DNA of 48,288 bases from an uncultured Bacteroidales bacterium (GTDB lineage: Bacteria; Bacteroidota; Bacteroidia; Bacteroidales; P3): NCBI GenBank assembly GCA_900318175.1, contig ONJQ01000021.1, positions 1 through 48,288 on the forward strand, written 5' to 3'. The notes below the pieces were generated by a model, which saw nothing but the letters and a program-made list of their open reading frames with translations, was not told where the DNA came from and made no database searches. The first letter of the stretch is position 1; each line of letters starts with the position of its first letter. Positions 18,241 to 28,600 of this stretch are shown piece after piece. The translations under genes and the position numbers were made by a program.

Positions 18241-18270
18241 AAAAGGGGCGGCACAGAAGCCCTCCCCTTT
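18241..18270 (-). terminator. Possible terminator of the small exported-protein gene
   Basis: AAAGGGG (18242-18248) pairs with CCCCTTT (18264-18270), with two further inner pairs. Read on the minus strand, the stem is followed by a short T run. It is weaker than the other terminators here. Confidence 0.45.
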
Positions 18271-18297
18271 CTATTTTGCTATTGGCGCGGGCTGCAA

Positions 18298-18894
18298 TCA
18301 ATAGTATTTGTAGCGGCTGATGATCTGGATGTGACGGAGCTTGTTGCCCTTGAAGGTGTAGATTTCGCCCACCTCGGCAGCACCAGCGATGACTTTCAAG
18401 ACATTGATGTCGGCGGTGTAGGACTTGGGGTAGCTCTTGAAGACGGTCTTGAAGACCTCCTCCTTGGACATGCCGACATGGACGCCGTTGTCGAGAACCA
18501 CGGCGGTGTCGGTAATCTTGGCAGCCACCATCTCCAGTTTGTCGGTCCAGATGCTGCGATAGACGTTGATGTTGGTGCCGTCGAGGCGTTTGAGGGTGTT
18601 GACGGCAACAGTCATGGTGTCGTAGAACGACTTGTAGCCGCTCTCGCGATACCAGAGCAATTGGTTGTTGGTGATAAATTGTTCGACGGTGCTCCATTTG
18701 CCCAGAGGGTAGATGGGATAGTCCGCCAACGAGAACACTGTCATGGTGTCCGCGTAGACTTTTACATCTTTCACTTGGTATTCGGGACGTGCATAAGCGA
18801 GCATTCGGACGGCTTTGGCACGGGAACTAACACGCTGTGCATTAACAGAGAACGCCGCAATCAAAAGGGCTGCAATCAGGATAGATTTCTTCAT
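18298..18894 (-). CDS. Exported hypothetical protein
   Basis: 198 residues beginning MKKSILIAALLIAAFSVNAQ, a clear Sec signal peptide with cleavage expected after NAQ. The mature part has no domain I can name. It contains repeated threonine/aspartate segments (DTMTVFSLADYP, YDTMTVAVNTLKRL) and a segment LDNGVHVGMSKEEVFKTVF that faintly resembles the BamE/SmpA-type GMSxxEV motif. It ends in KYKYY with no sorting signal. The start at 18892-18894 is supported by the signal peptide and a minus-7 box 24 bp upstream. It is upstream of nadD on the same strand, but a functional link is not evident. Confidence 0.72.
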   Translation of the reverse strand: MKKSILIAALLIAAFSVNAQRVSSRAKAVRMLAYARPEYQVKDVKVYADTMTVFSLADYPIYPLGKWSTVEQFITNNQLLWYRESGYKSFYDTMTVAVNTLKRLDGTNINVYRSIWTDKLEMVAAKITDTAVVLDNGVHVGMSKEEVFKTVFKSYPKSYTADINVLKVIAGAAEVGEIYTFKGNKLRHIQIISRYKYY

Positions 18895-18917
18895 AAGTTT
18901 AGATACTTTTCGCAATG

Positions 18918-18925
18918 CAAAAATA
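18918..18925 (-). promoter_or_regulatory. Minus-7 promoter element
   Basis: Reads TATTTTTG on the minus strand, 23 bp upstream of the ATG at 18894 of the exported-protein gene. Confidence 0.6.
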
Positions 18926-19149
18926 CGCATTTTTTGAGATATAACGAAAAAAAAAATGTTTTATTGCTCCCACGCAACACAAGCAAGTCGAAAAGGTGCT
19001 GACGGCTCTTGCCCCGGCAAAGGGGAAAGAGGCAGACCTTTGGTGGGGAAACAGGGCGCAATGCATTGTCCACATTTTATATACGCCACCTGATTAAAAA
19101 TAAAAAAACAACAATAGCAAAAAAAAATTTCCAGTTGCCAAAAAATCAG

Positions 19150-19157
19150 TATATTTG
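19150..19157 (+). promoter_or_regulatory. Minus-7 promoter element
   Basis: TATATTTG (TAnnTTTG), about 100 bp upstream of the ATG at 19259. The leader is A+T-rich. A weak TTTC lies near the expected minus-33 position. Confidence 0.6.
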
Positions 19158-19258
19158 CATCGCGAAACATCAATTTGAGAAGATATACAAACATTTATTA
19201 ATCAATAATTTCCACAAAAGCCGATGGGTCTGATGGCTTATAACAAGACTGAAAAACA

Positions 19259-21565
19259 ATGAAAAAAATAGTATTAGTAGCAATTGCCCTCATGGTGAGC
19301 GTGGCATCGTTTGCCCAATTCAGCGCTATTCCACAGGTCAAAGGCAAGGCTGCCACAAAGGATGCTTTGCCCGATTGGACACACATTCAACAGACCTTTG
19401 TTGCTGTCGACATCAACGGTAACACGGTAAACATTGCCGACACCCTTGCTGCTGGCAAATGCATCGTTATTGACTACTCCGCCACATGGTGCTCCTGGTG
19501 CTGGGTACTCCACACCACAGGTACGCTGGATGCCATCCACAACCAACTTGGCGACTCCGTTTGCGTGCTGTGGGTTGAAGCCGACCCGAGCACTGATGCT
19601 GCTGGCCTCTATGGCGGCGCTGGCTCCCAGGGCGACTGGACCAATGGCGGTACCGTTCCCTATCCCATCATTGACGACCCCAACGCCACTTGCTTAGTGG
19701 GCGATGAGGTGATTACCGGCTATCCTTCGGTGTTCTTTGTCTCGCCCACGGGTTATTTCTGCGATTTGTACAGCACTTCTTGGGGCTTTGGTCCTTATGA
19801 CGATCCCAGCCTTGCCGTTTCACAAGTCCGCAACCTTATGCGCTCCTATCCCCGTGCCAATGCCGCTCCTGTTGTCAGCATCGGAGGTCGCAATGCTGCC
19901 CTCAAAGGTACCCCTGCCAACTTCACTGCCAATATCGTCAGCGTTGACTCCATCACCGCTATCGAATGGGCTTTCAGCAATGGCGACCCTGCCACTGTCA
20001 GCGGCCAAACCTCTGCTACCACCACTTGGAACACGATCGGAATGCAGACCGTCACCCTCACTGTTACCAACACCACCGGTTCTACCACCGCCACCCTCAG
20101 TGTCAACGTGTTTGACTACAGCCAGTGGGGCGACGAAATGGACTATACCAATGGTGCCGAATACCAAACTTCCCTCGGACTCACTTCGGGTGGTGTGTTC
20201 CAATGGGGTGTAAGATATCCTGCCAACCTCCTGGCCGGCCGCAACTACCTGAACGAGGTTAAACTCTATGGCAACGCCGCTGCCAATGTTACTATGTACA
20301 TCTATCAGTGCAATGCCAACAGCCAACCCACCGATAACGACCTCGTATACACCTACAACTACACTATTGACCCCCAAGGATGGAACTCATTCCCCATCTA
20401 TAGCCCCGTTCAAATTGATGCCAACAAAGACCTGTATGTCACCTTTGCTGGTGCTGGTTATATTGCCAGCGCCTGCGAATTCAACGGCGACCCCAACAGC
20501 TGCCTGATTCTGTCCGATGGCTGGCAGCCTATCGTTGATATCAATCCCAGCCTTAGCTACACTTGGATGATTAAGGCTGTCACTAATAACCAACCCGCTT
20601 TCAATCTGACCATTGCTGGTCCCGACGTTACTACAATTGGCCAACCCGTCACCTTCAATGCTATCACTATTCCTAATGCCACCGTCAGCTGGGAATTTGA
20701 GCATGGCAATCCTGCCACCTCCACCAGTTTCTCTCCCTCCGTCACCTGGTCTGAATCCGGTTCCTTCCTCATCACTCTGACCGCCACCTTCAACGGTGAG
20801 ACCTTGACTGCCACCAAACATATCAACGTCCCCCTGTTCTTCTGTGGCTTCGAGGCTAACGAATCCGTGAGCGATTGGAACTTTGTTGATGCCGACGGCG
20901 ATAGTCATGGTTGGGATCTCAGCAACGGTTTCTCCTCGCTTGCACACACAGGCTCTGGCATTGCTGCTTCCGCATCCTATATTAACGGCCCAGGAGCCCT
21001 GCATCCTGACAACTGGATGATTACCCCCAAGATTACCATCCCCGCCAGTGGCGCTACCATCGAATGGTGGGAATATGGTGTTGACGAAAGAGACTTTGCC
21101 GACCACTATGGAGTATTTGTTTCCACCACTGGCAACACCCCCAGCGACTTCGGCCAAAACACCGTCTTCGAAGGTGCTCCCACCTCTGGCAAAACTTGGG
21201 TCAAGCACAGCCGCTCCCTTGCTGGCTTTGCTGGTCAGGACATCTACATTGCCTTCCGCCACTGGAACATCACCGACATGTACTGGCTGCTCATTGACGA
21301 CATCTCCATCATCGAAGGCAACCACGCCGGTATCAACAATGTTTCCGACGTTCGCGTAGCCCTCTTCCCCAACCCCACCAGCAGCATCCTCAACATCGCT
21401 GCCAATGGCGTCAAGGAAGTCAGCGTGCTTGATGTCAACGGTCGCACCGTAATGACCGAGAAGAATGTCAACAGCATCGACATGACCGAGCTGGCCAATG
21501 GCGTGTACTTTGTCCGCGTCATCACCAACGACGGCATCTCCACTCAGAAGATTGTCAAGAAATAA
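19259..21565 (+). CDS. Secreted thioredoxin-fold / PKD / cleaved-adhesin protein with T9SS sorting domain
   Basis: 768 residues. A signal peptide occupies residues 1-20. Residues about 40-195 form a TlpA/thioredoxin-like domain with the redox motif WCSWC (C78, C81) and a GYPSVFFV segment carrying the expected cis-proline. A PKD-like domain (about 205-285, IEWAFSNGDPATVSG ... TVTLTVTN) and a beta-rich region follow. A second PKD-like domain (about 450-525) precedes a cleaved-adhesin/MAM-like domain (about 530-690, FFCGFEANESVSDWNF, WMITPKITIPAS). The last about 75 residues (ALFPNPTSSILNI ... LANGVYFVRVITN ... KIVKK) are a T9SS type A sorting domain. Inferred to be exported by T9SS and placed on the surface or released. 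Catalytic disulfide activity is plausible but untested. It is transcribed alone, with a promoter and a terminator. Confidence 0.87.
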   Translation: MKKIVLVAIALMVSVASFAQFSAIPQVKGKAATKDALPDWTHIQQTFVAVDINGNTVNIADTLAAGKCIVIDYSATWCSWCWVLHTTGTLDAIHNQLGDSVCVLWVEADPSTDAAGLYGGAGSQGDWTNGGTVPYPIIDDPNATCLVGDEVITGYPSVFFVSPTGYFCDLYSTSWGFGPYDDPSLAVSQVRNLMRSYPRANAAPVVSIGGRNAALKGTPANFTANIVSVDSITAIEWAFSNGDPATVSGQTSATTTWNTIGMQTVTLTVTNTTGSTTATLSVNVFDYSQWGDEMDYTNGAEYQTSLGLTSGGVFQWGVRYPANLLAGRNYLNEVKLYGNAAANVTMYIYQCNANSQPTDNDLVYTYNYTIDPQGWNSFPIYSPVQIDANKDLYVTFAGAGYIASACEFNGDPNSCLILSDGWQPIVDINPSLSYTWMIKAVTNNQPAFNLTIAGPDVTTIGQPVTFNAITIPNATVSWEFEHGNPATSTSFSPSVTWSESGSFLITLTATFNGETLTATKHINVPLFFCGFEANESVSDWNFVDADGDSHGWDLSNGFSSLAHTGSGIAASASYINGPGALHPDNWMITPKITIPASGATIEWWEYGVDERDFADHYGVFVSTTGNTPSDFGQNTVFEGAPTSGKTWVKHSRSLAGFAGQDIYIAFRHWNITDMYWLLIDDISIIEGNHAGINNVSDVRVALFPNPTSSILNIAANGVKEVSVLDVNGRTVMTEKNVNSIDMTELANGVYFVRVITNDGISTQKIVKK

Positions 21566-21583
21566 ACTCTTGACCCCATACCC

Positions 21584-21612
21584 AAAGAGCCCGCGCTGCG
21601 GGCTCTTTTTTT
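21584..21612 (+). terminator. Intrinsic terminator after the thioredoxin/T9SS gene
   Basis: An 11-bp perfect stem, AAAGAGCCCGC (21584-21594) with its complement at 21598-21608, a 3-nt loop and a run of T. It ends only about 27 bp before the tex start. Confidence 0.93.
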
Positions 21613-21638
21613 CTTACCACCCCCCAAAATCCATCACC

Positions 21639-23768
21639 GTGAACTACGCAACAATCATTGCCGAGCAACTCAACCTCGGACCCCGTCAAGTAGAGAAGAC
21701 CATAGAGCTCTTGGAACAGGGTGCCACAGTCCCCTTCATTGCCCGCTACCGCAAAGAGGCCACCGGAAGCCTCAACGAAGTGCAGATTACCGCCATCCGC
21801 GACCTGCTCATCAAACTCAAAGAGCTGGACAAACGGCGCGAAGCCATCCTCGCATCTATCAGCGACCAAGGCAAACTGACCCCTGAACTGGAGCAGCAGA
21901 TACGCTCCGCTGCCAACATGACGGAACTGGAGGACCTCTACCTCCCCTACAAGCCCAAGCGCCGCACCCGCGCCACCATGGCCATAGAGCGCGGCTTGGA
22001 GCCCTTGGCCAACGAGTTGCAGAAGCAGTACTCGTGCAACATTGACGATATGGCCGCCAAGTATGTCAATCCCGACAAAGGCGTCAACACCCCTGAGGAG
22101 GCCCTTTCGGGTGCCCGCGACATCATCGCAGAACGCGTAAGCGAGAATGCCCAGGCGCGCAACCGTGTACGCAACCTCTTCCGTCGCAGTGCCATGCTCA
22201 GTTCAAAGGTAGTGAAAAACAAGGAGGACGAAGCTGGCAAGTACGAGTCATGGTTCGACTGGAAAGAGAACGCCATGCGGGCCCCCTCGCACCGCATCCT
22301 TGCCCTCTTCCGCGGTGAGGACGAGGGGATGCTCCGCGTCCACGTGCTGCCCGACCAGGACGAACCTGCCTACGAGGCTCTGGAACGCCAGTTTGTGAGC
22401 GGACGCTACGACTCGTCGGAGCAGGTCCGCCAGGCCGTCCGCGACGGTTACAAGCGGCTCCTCCAGCCCTCCATCGAGACGGAGTTCTACAACCTACTTA
22501 AAGAGAAAGCCGACAAGGAGGCCATCCGCGTCTTTGCCGAGAACCTGCGTCAACTGCTCCTGGCCTCACCTTTGGGGCAGAAACGTATCCTGGCCATCGA
22601 CCCCGGCTTCCGCACTGGCTGCAAGACGGTCTGTCTCGACGCGCAAGGCCAACTCCTGCACAATGAAACCATCTATCCTTTCACCTCCGTGCGCGAGGAG
22701 CGCGCAGCCATTGCCAAACTGGAGGCCCTTGTCGAGGCCTTCCGCATCGAGGCCATTGCCATCGGCAACGGCACCGCTGGCCGCGAGACCGAGGAGGTGG
22801 TGAAACGTTGCCACTTCAAGTCCAAGGTCATCGCCGTGATGGTGAGCGAGAACGGAGCTTCCGTCTACAGCGCCTCCGAGGTGGCGCGCCGCGAGTTCCC
22901 TGACTACGACGTCACCGTCCGCGGAGCCGTCAGCATTGGCCGTCGGCTGATGGACCCCCTCAGCGAACTGGTAAAGATTGACCCTAAGAGCATCGGCGTG
23001 GGCCAATACCAGCACGACGTGAACCAGACACTCCTGCAAGAGAGCTTGAACGATGTCGTGGTGAGCTGCGTCAACAGCGTCGGTGTCGAACTCAACACCG
23101 CCAGCCGCGAGTTGCTCAGCTATGTGAGCGGCATCGGTCCCTCTCTGGCCGACAAGATTGTGGACTACCGCAACCGCGAAGGAGCATTCCTCTCACGCCA
23201 AGACTTGAAGAAGGTCGAGCGGCTGGGCGAGAAAGCCTTTGAACAGTGCGCTGGATTCCTCCGCGTGCGCGAAAGCGCCAATCCCCTTGACCGCAGTGCT
23301 GTCCACCCCGAGCGTTACGCCTTGGTGGAACGCATGGCTACCGACTGCGGCGCCACGGTCCAGCAACTCATGGCGGACAAAGAGCTGCGCAACAAAGTGG
23401 ACATCAACAAATATGTCTCACCCGACTGCGGTCTTCCCACCCTCCAGGACATTATGAAGGAGCTGGACAAACCCGGCCTCGACCCGCGCGCACGGTTTGA
23501 GATTTTCGAATTCGACAAGAATGTCACCCGCATCGAGGATGTCAAGGAGGGGATGGTACTGCCCGGCATCGTGACCAACATCACCGCCTTCGGGGCTTTT
23601 GTCGACATTGGCGTGCATCAGGACGGTCTTGTCCACATCAGCCAATTGGCCAACCGTCGTGTCAACGATCCCTCCGAGGTGGTTCACCTCCACCAGCATG
23701 TACGCGTCAAAGTGCTTGATGTCGACCTCCGTCGCCGCCGCATCTCCCTCTCCATGAAAGGTCTCTGA
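21639..23768 (+). CDS. tex: Tex family RNA-binding transcription accessory protein
   Basis: 709 residues from a GTG start at 21639-21641 (VNYATIIAEQL). This is the only plausible start, since the frame upstream runs through the terminator and into the preceding gene and the next in-frame ATG is far downstream. Order: Tex N-terminal helical domains (GATVPFIARYRKEATGSL, EDLYLPYKPKRRTRA), a YqgF/RNase H-like domain (LAIDPGFRTGCKTVCLD), helix-hairpin-helix (LLSYVSGIGPSLADKIVDYR), and a C-terminal S1 RNA-binding domain (about 640-708, VTNITAFGAFVDIG ... DVDLRRRRISLSM). Tex proteins bind nucleic acid and are linked to transcription and RNA metabolism. No promoter is visible in the short gap behind the terminator, so expression may depend on read-through. 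Confidence 0.94.
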   Translation: MNYATIIAEQLNLGPRQVEKTIELLEQGATVPFIARYRKEATGSLNEVQITAIRDLLIKLKELDKRREAILASISDQGKLTPELEQQIRSAANMTELEDLYLPYKPKRRTRATMAIERGLEPLANELQKQYSCNIDDMAAKYVNPDKGVNTPEEALSGARDIIAERVSENAQARNRVRNLFRRSAMLSSKVVKNKEDEAGKYESWFDWKENAMRAPSHRILALFRGEDEGMLRVHVLPDQDEPAYEALERQFVSGRYDSSEQVRQAVRDGYKRLLQPSIETEFYNLLKEKADKEAIRVFAENLRQLLLASPLGQKRILAIDPGFRTGCKTVCLDAQGQLLHNETIYPFTSVREERAAIAKLEALVEAFRIEAIAIGNGTAGRETEEVVKRCHFKSKVIAVMVSENGASVYSASEVARREFPDYDVTVRGAVSIGRRLMDPLSELVKIDPKSIGVGQYQHDVNQTLLQESLNDVVVSCVNSVGVELNTASRELLSYVSGIGPSLADKIVDYRNREGAFLSRQDLKKVERLGEKAFEQCAGFLRVRESANPLDRSAVHPERYALVERMATDCGATVQQLMADKELRNKVDINKYVSPDCGLPTLQDIMKELDKPGLDPRARFEIFEFDKNVTRIEDVKEGMVLPGIVTNITAFGAFVDIGVHQDGLVHISQLANRRVNDPSEVVHLHQHVRVKVLDVDLRRRRISLSMKGL

Positions 23769-23832
23769 CCTGCTCGGCACCGCCAATTATGAGAGGGTTG
23801 AAGCGGTGCTTCACCGAGCCACACTCTCGCAT

Positions 23833-23879
23833 TGAAAAACGGGCATGGACTTCAACGCTGAAGTTCATGCCCGTTTTCA
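23833..23879. terminator. Strong bidirectional terminator between tex and porX
   Basis: A long stem of about 20 bp: TGAAAAACGGGCATGGACTT side at about 23833-23854 against 23859-23879, with one mismatch and a short loop. A-rich and T-rich flanks lie on the two sides, so it can stop both convergent transcripts. Confidence 0.9.
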
Positions 23880-23914
23880 GAATCCCGCTCCTTGAGGTAG
23901 CGCGGGGTGTGAGG

Positions 23915-25483
23915 TCAAGCTTTGGGCTTGAGGACGATGAAGGGAATCAGAATCTCCTCCATCGATATGCCGCCGTGCTGGAACGTGTTCATGTAGTATT
24001 GCACGTACTGGTTGTAGTTGTTGGGGTAGGCAAAGAAATCGTTCCTGTGGCAGAAGATGTAGGGCGAGGTGATGTGCCTGCGGGGCAGGAAGACCTTGGC
24101 GGGGTCCTTCACTTCGAAGACATTCTTGGGGTTGTAGTCCAGCAGTCGCCCCTGCTTGTAGCGGAGGTTCACGCTCACGCTTGCGTCCCCTTTCACCTTG
24201 ACGGGGTTGTCAATCCTAACGGAGCCGTGGTCCGTGGTGATGATGATGTTCACATCCTTTCCCATCAAGGCTTTGAACACCTCCACCAAAGGCGAGTGCT
24301 CAAACCAGCTGAGCGTCACGGAGCGGTAGGCCTTCTCGTCCACAGCCAACTCGCGCACAATGTTGGAGTCGGTACGGGCGTGCGACAGCATGTCGACAAA
24401 GTTGTAGATAATCACGTTCAGCTTGTTCTGCATCAAGTTAGGGATTCCCTCCACAAGCTTGCGGCCATACTGGTTGTTGAGCACCTTGTTGTAGCTGTGC
24501 TTGATGTTGAGTCCGTGGCGGCGCAGGTTTTCGTCGAGCAGCTCGTTCTCATACTGGTTCTTGAAACCCTCCTGATCCTCGTTAATCCAATATTGGGGAT
24601 ACTTGCGTTCAATCTCCGACGGCATCAGTCCGCCGAACATGGCGTTGCGGGCAAACTGGGTGGTGGTGGGGATGATGCTGTAGTAAATTCCGTCCTCCTC
24701 GGTGCGCAGATACTGCTCTATGGCCGGCTGCAAGTACTTCCACTGGTCGTAGCGGAAATTGTCTATCACAATCAGAAAGGTAGGCCTGTTCTCCTTCAGC
24801 AGGGGGAACATCTTGTCCCGCAGCACGGTGGTGGAGAGCATCGGCTTGTCCGTGGTTGTGGCGGTGCCGGCCAGCCAGTCCACATAGTTCTCCTCGTAGA
24901 ATTTGCAGAACTGCTGGTTGGCCTCCTCCTTCTGCGAAGAGAAGATTTGGTGTATATTTTCGTCGTCGGTGCTGCTCAGCTCCAAATCCCAGTACACCAG
25001 CTTGCGGTACAGCTGCTGCCAACCCTCGTGGTCCAGCCGGCCTGAAAGCTCCATCCCGATTTCGCGGAACTGCTGCTGGTAGTTCATCGTGGAGCGCTCG
25101 CTTTGCAGCTTGCGGGCCTCGGTGTGTTTCTTGATGGCCAGCAGAATCTGGTTGGGGTTGACGGGTTTGATTAGATAGTCACTTATTTTGCTGCCGAGGG
25201 CTTCATCCATGATGTGCTCCTCCTCGCTCTTGGTAATCATAATCACCGGCACTTGGGGGTGGCGGGCTTTGATCTGCGTCAAGGTCTCCAGTCCGCTGAG
25301 GCCCGGCATCATCTCGTCAAGGAAGACGATGTCCACCTTGTTATTGTGTTCTTCCAGCTCGTCCAAAGCTTCGCTGCCGCTCATCACGGGGATGACCTCA
25401 TAGCCCTTCTCCTTCAGGAAAAGGATGTGCGGTTTCAAAAGGTCGATTTCATCGTCGGCCCAGAGTATTGTTATCTTATCCAT
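23915..25483 (-). CDS. porX: PorX, T9SS-linked response regulator with PglZ-like phosphatase domain
   Basis: 522 residues. The N-terminal CheY-like receiver domain begins ILWADDE (acidic pocket) and has the phospho-acceptor Asp in VFLDEMMP (D56), Thr in IMITKS and the conserved Lys in YLIKPVNP. The rest is an alkaline-phosphatase-fold PglZ domain (about 210-510), with FLIVIDNFRYDQW, TTTQFARNAMFGG (the Thr region used as nucleophile in PorX), NFVDMLSHAR and ITTDHGS. In Porphyromonas gingivalis PorX works with the histidine kinase PorY to control T9SS genes, so this protein supports a functional T9SS, in keeping with three T9SS cargo genes in the window. The start at 25481-25483 is fixed by the receiver-domain N-terminus. 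It is divergent from mfd. Confidence 0.93.
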   Translation of the reverse strand: MDKITILWADDEIDLLKPHILFLKEKGYEVIPVMSGSEALDELEEHNNKVDIVFLDEMMPGLSGLETLTQIKARHPQVPVIMITKSEEEHIMDEALGSKISDYLIKPVNPNQILLAIKKHTEARKLQSERSTMNYQQQFREIGMELSGRLDHEGWQQLYRKLVYWDLELSSTDDENIHQIFSSQKEEANQQFCKFYEENYVDWLAGTATTTDKPMLSTTVLRDKMFPLLKENRPTFLIVIDNFRYDQWKYLQPAIEQYLRTEEDGIYYSIIPTTTQFARNAMFGGLMPSEIERKYPQYWINEDQEGFKNQYENELLDENLRRHGLNIKHSYNKVLNNQYGRKLVEGIPNLMQNKLNVIIYNFVDMLSHARTDSNIVRELAVDEKAYRSVTLSWFEHSPLVEVFKALMGKDVNIIITTDHGSVRIDNPVKVKGDASVSVNLRYKQGRLLDYNPKNVFEVKDPAKVFLPRRHITSPYIFCHRNDFFAYPNNYNQYVQYYMNTFQHGGISMEEILIPFIVLKPKA

Positions 25484-25582
25484 GCCCATATAACGCAATC
25501 CGGCCCATATTATTGTACCCCCTCCGTGTTTCTTTGGGAGCAAAAAGTTCAATAACAACCTGTTTATTTTACAAAAAAGATG

Positions 25583-25590
25583 TATCTTTG
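25583..25590 (+). promoter_or_regulatory. Minus-7 promoter element of mfd
   Basis: TATCTTTG, a perfect match. It overlaps an upstream in-frame ATG at 25580, so that ATG cannot be the start of a transcript made here. The used start must be 25607, with a leader of roughly 10 nt. Confidence 0.65.
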
Positions 25591-25606
25591 CAATTCTTTT
25601 CGACCT

Positions 25607-28600
25607 ATGCTGCTGACAGACATATACACTAATTCACAATTAGTTGAACGAATCAACACACTGCTGCATTCCGGGCAGGACCGCATCCATACCAGTGGCA
25701 TGACAGGTTCGCTGTCCGCCATCGTGGCCTCCACGCTGGCAGTGCTCAACCCGGACCGCAACCAGCTGTTCATCGCTGGCAACAAGGAAGAAGCCTATTA
25801 TCTGGTGAGCGACCTTGAGATGATGCTCGACGAGGCCAATGCCGACATGGACCAGAAGCGGGTGCTCCTTTTCCCCTCCTCCTATCGCAAACCCCGGCGC
25901 AAGGCCGACGGGGCCGACAACCCCTCTCTTCCGCCCGTGGTGGACGACGACGGCGGCGACCTTTTCGGCACCGACAACGCCAACATTCTACAGCGCAGCG
26001 AGGTGGTCAAACAGCTCGACGCTGGGCGTCCGCTGCTCATTGTCACCTACCCCGACGCCCTGTACGAGAAGGTCGTCTCCTCCCGCACGCTGACGCGCAA
26101 CACCCTCCGCCTTACCAAAGGGGCGGAGACGGACATCGACTTCATCATCGACATACTGCAAGAGTATGAATTCGACCGTGTAGACTTTGTTGTCGAGCCT
26201 GGCCAGTACGCTGTGCGTGGCGGCATTGTGGACGTCTTCTCCTATGCCGGGGAGCATCCTTACCGCATCGAGTTCTCCGACACAACCATCGAGTCGCTCC
26301 GTTCTTTCGACCCCGTCTCGCAGCTCTCCATCCGCCTTTACGACCAAATCAGCATCCTTCCCAACCTGGCCCGCCGCGGCCCGGACACTGTGACGGTGGA
26401 GGAGAAAGTGCCGCTGCTCCACTATTTCGGCAGCAACGACATCGTGTGGGTGCAAGGCCTGATGTTTGTCAGCGAGACCATCCAGAACCTCTTCGCCAAC
26501 ACCGGGCAGGACAGTCAGCACTACTGCTCCGCCAACGAGTTCCTCAAAGCCCTGTTGCGTCTCCGCATCATTGAGCAGGGCAACAGTAGCTTTTTCGACA
26601 AGGCGGCAGCCGTCAGCACCCACTCACAGCCCCAGCCTCCTTTCAACAAGCAGTTCGACCTCCTGCTGGACACCCTCACGCAGTATCGCGACCGGGGCTA
26701 CCGCTTGCTCATCACCGTGGCCAACGACCAGCAGCAACGCCGCCTGGAGAAGGTCTTCTCCGGTGCCACGCCCACGGCTGACCCCATCTCCATCTCCAAC
26801 GGCAAGGGCATACACCTTGACAACCTCATTGGCCATGTGGAGTTCCTGCAGTGCCAGCCCAACCACGGCTTTGTCGACGACGACGAGCACCTCCTCTGCT
26901 TCACCGACCACGAAATCTTTGAGCGCTACCACAAATACACCGTCCGCGACATGCGCGACACCCACCAGGCCCTCACCCTCAAGGAGCTCTTCGAACTCAA
27001 ACCCGGCGACTACGTCACCCATATCGACTACGGCGTAGGCCGTTTCAGCGGGCTGGAAAAGATTACCACCAACGGACACACGCAGGAGGTCATACGTCTC
27101 ATCTACAAAAACAACGACACCCTCTACATCAGCATCCACGGGCTCCACAAGATAAGCCGCTACGTGGGCAAGGAAGGCACGGCACCCACCCTCAACCGCT
27201 TGGGCAGCAACACGTGGCAAGTCCTCAAGCAGAAGACCAAGAAGCAGGTCAAGGACATTGCCAAGGACCTCATAGCCCTCTACGCCAAGCGCAAAGCCTC
27301 GCGCGGCTATGCCTTCAGCGCGGACAACTACCTGCAACAACAACTCGAAGCCTCCTTCTTCTACGAGGACACACCGGACCAGCTCAAAGCCACCCAAGAG
27401 GTGAAACACGACATGGAGGACTCCGCCCCCATGGACCGCTTAGTGTGCGGCGACGTGGGCTTCGGCAAGACCGAGGTGGCCATCCGCGCAGCCTTCAAAG
27501 CCTGCTGCGACTCCAAGCAGGTGGCCCTCCTCGTCCCCAACACCATCCTGGCCTTCCAACACTACAACACCTTCAAAGAGCGGCTCCAGGGGCTCCCCGT
27601 CAACATCGACTACCTGAACCGTTTCCGCACCACCCGCGAGAAGAACGAAATCTACCGTCGTGTGGCCGAAGGCAAGATAGACATCCTTATCGGCACCCAC
27701 GCCATCACCAACAAGAACCTCAAGTTCAAAGACCTTGGCCTCCTCATCATAGACGAGGAGCAGAAATTCGGCGTCAGTGCCAAGGAGAAGCTCCGCCAGA
27801 TGAAGGTCAACGTTGACTGCCTCACCCTCACCGCCACCCCCATACCGCGCACGCTCCAGTTCTCACTCATGGGTGCGCGCGACCTCAGCGTCATCCGCAC
27901 CGCGCCGCCCAACCGCCAGCCCATACAGACGGAGATATGCAACTTCAACGAAGAGACCATCCGCGATGCCATCCGTTTCGAGATGTCCCGTGGCGGGCAG
28001 ACCTTCTTTGTCAGCAACCGTGTGGAGAACCTGCCGGAGATGGCCGGGCTCGTCTCCCGCCTGGTGCCGGACGCCCAAGTGGCCATGGCCCACGGCCAGA
28101 TGGACGGCAAGACCGTCGAGGACACCATGATGCGCTTCCTCCAAGGCGAGATTGACGTGCTTGTCTCCACCGCCATCATCGAGAACGGCCTGGACATCCC
28201 CAACGCCAACACCATGATCATCAACAACGCGCAGAACTTCGGCCTCAGCGACCTCCACCAGATGCGGGGCCGTGTGGGCCGCAGCAACAAGAAGGCTTTC
28301 TGCTACATGCTCATCCCCTCCTACAGCAGCCTCACCGACGACGCCCAGAAACGCCTCAAAGCCATCGAGGAGTTCAGCACCATTGGCAGCGGCCTCAACA
28401 TAGCCATGCGCGACCTCGACATCCGCGGCGCCGGCAACATCCTCGGCGCCGAGCAGAGCGGTTTCATCAGCGACATAGGCTACGACATGTACCACAAAAT
28501 CCTCAACGAGGCCATCGAGGAACTCAAAGAGACCGACTTCCGCGACCTCTTCCGCCAGGAAGCCGAGGAGAACCACGAGTACGTAAAGGAATGCGTCATC

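Larger units (their letters stand above)
18895..19258. other. Divergent intergenic region
   Basis: 364 bp between two divergent signal-peptide genes. It holds the minus-strand promoter box at 18918-18925 and the plus-strand box at 19150-19157. The centre (about 18960-19080) is mixed sequence followed by an A-rich tract; I see no further gene or RNA. Confidence 0.55.
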
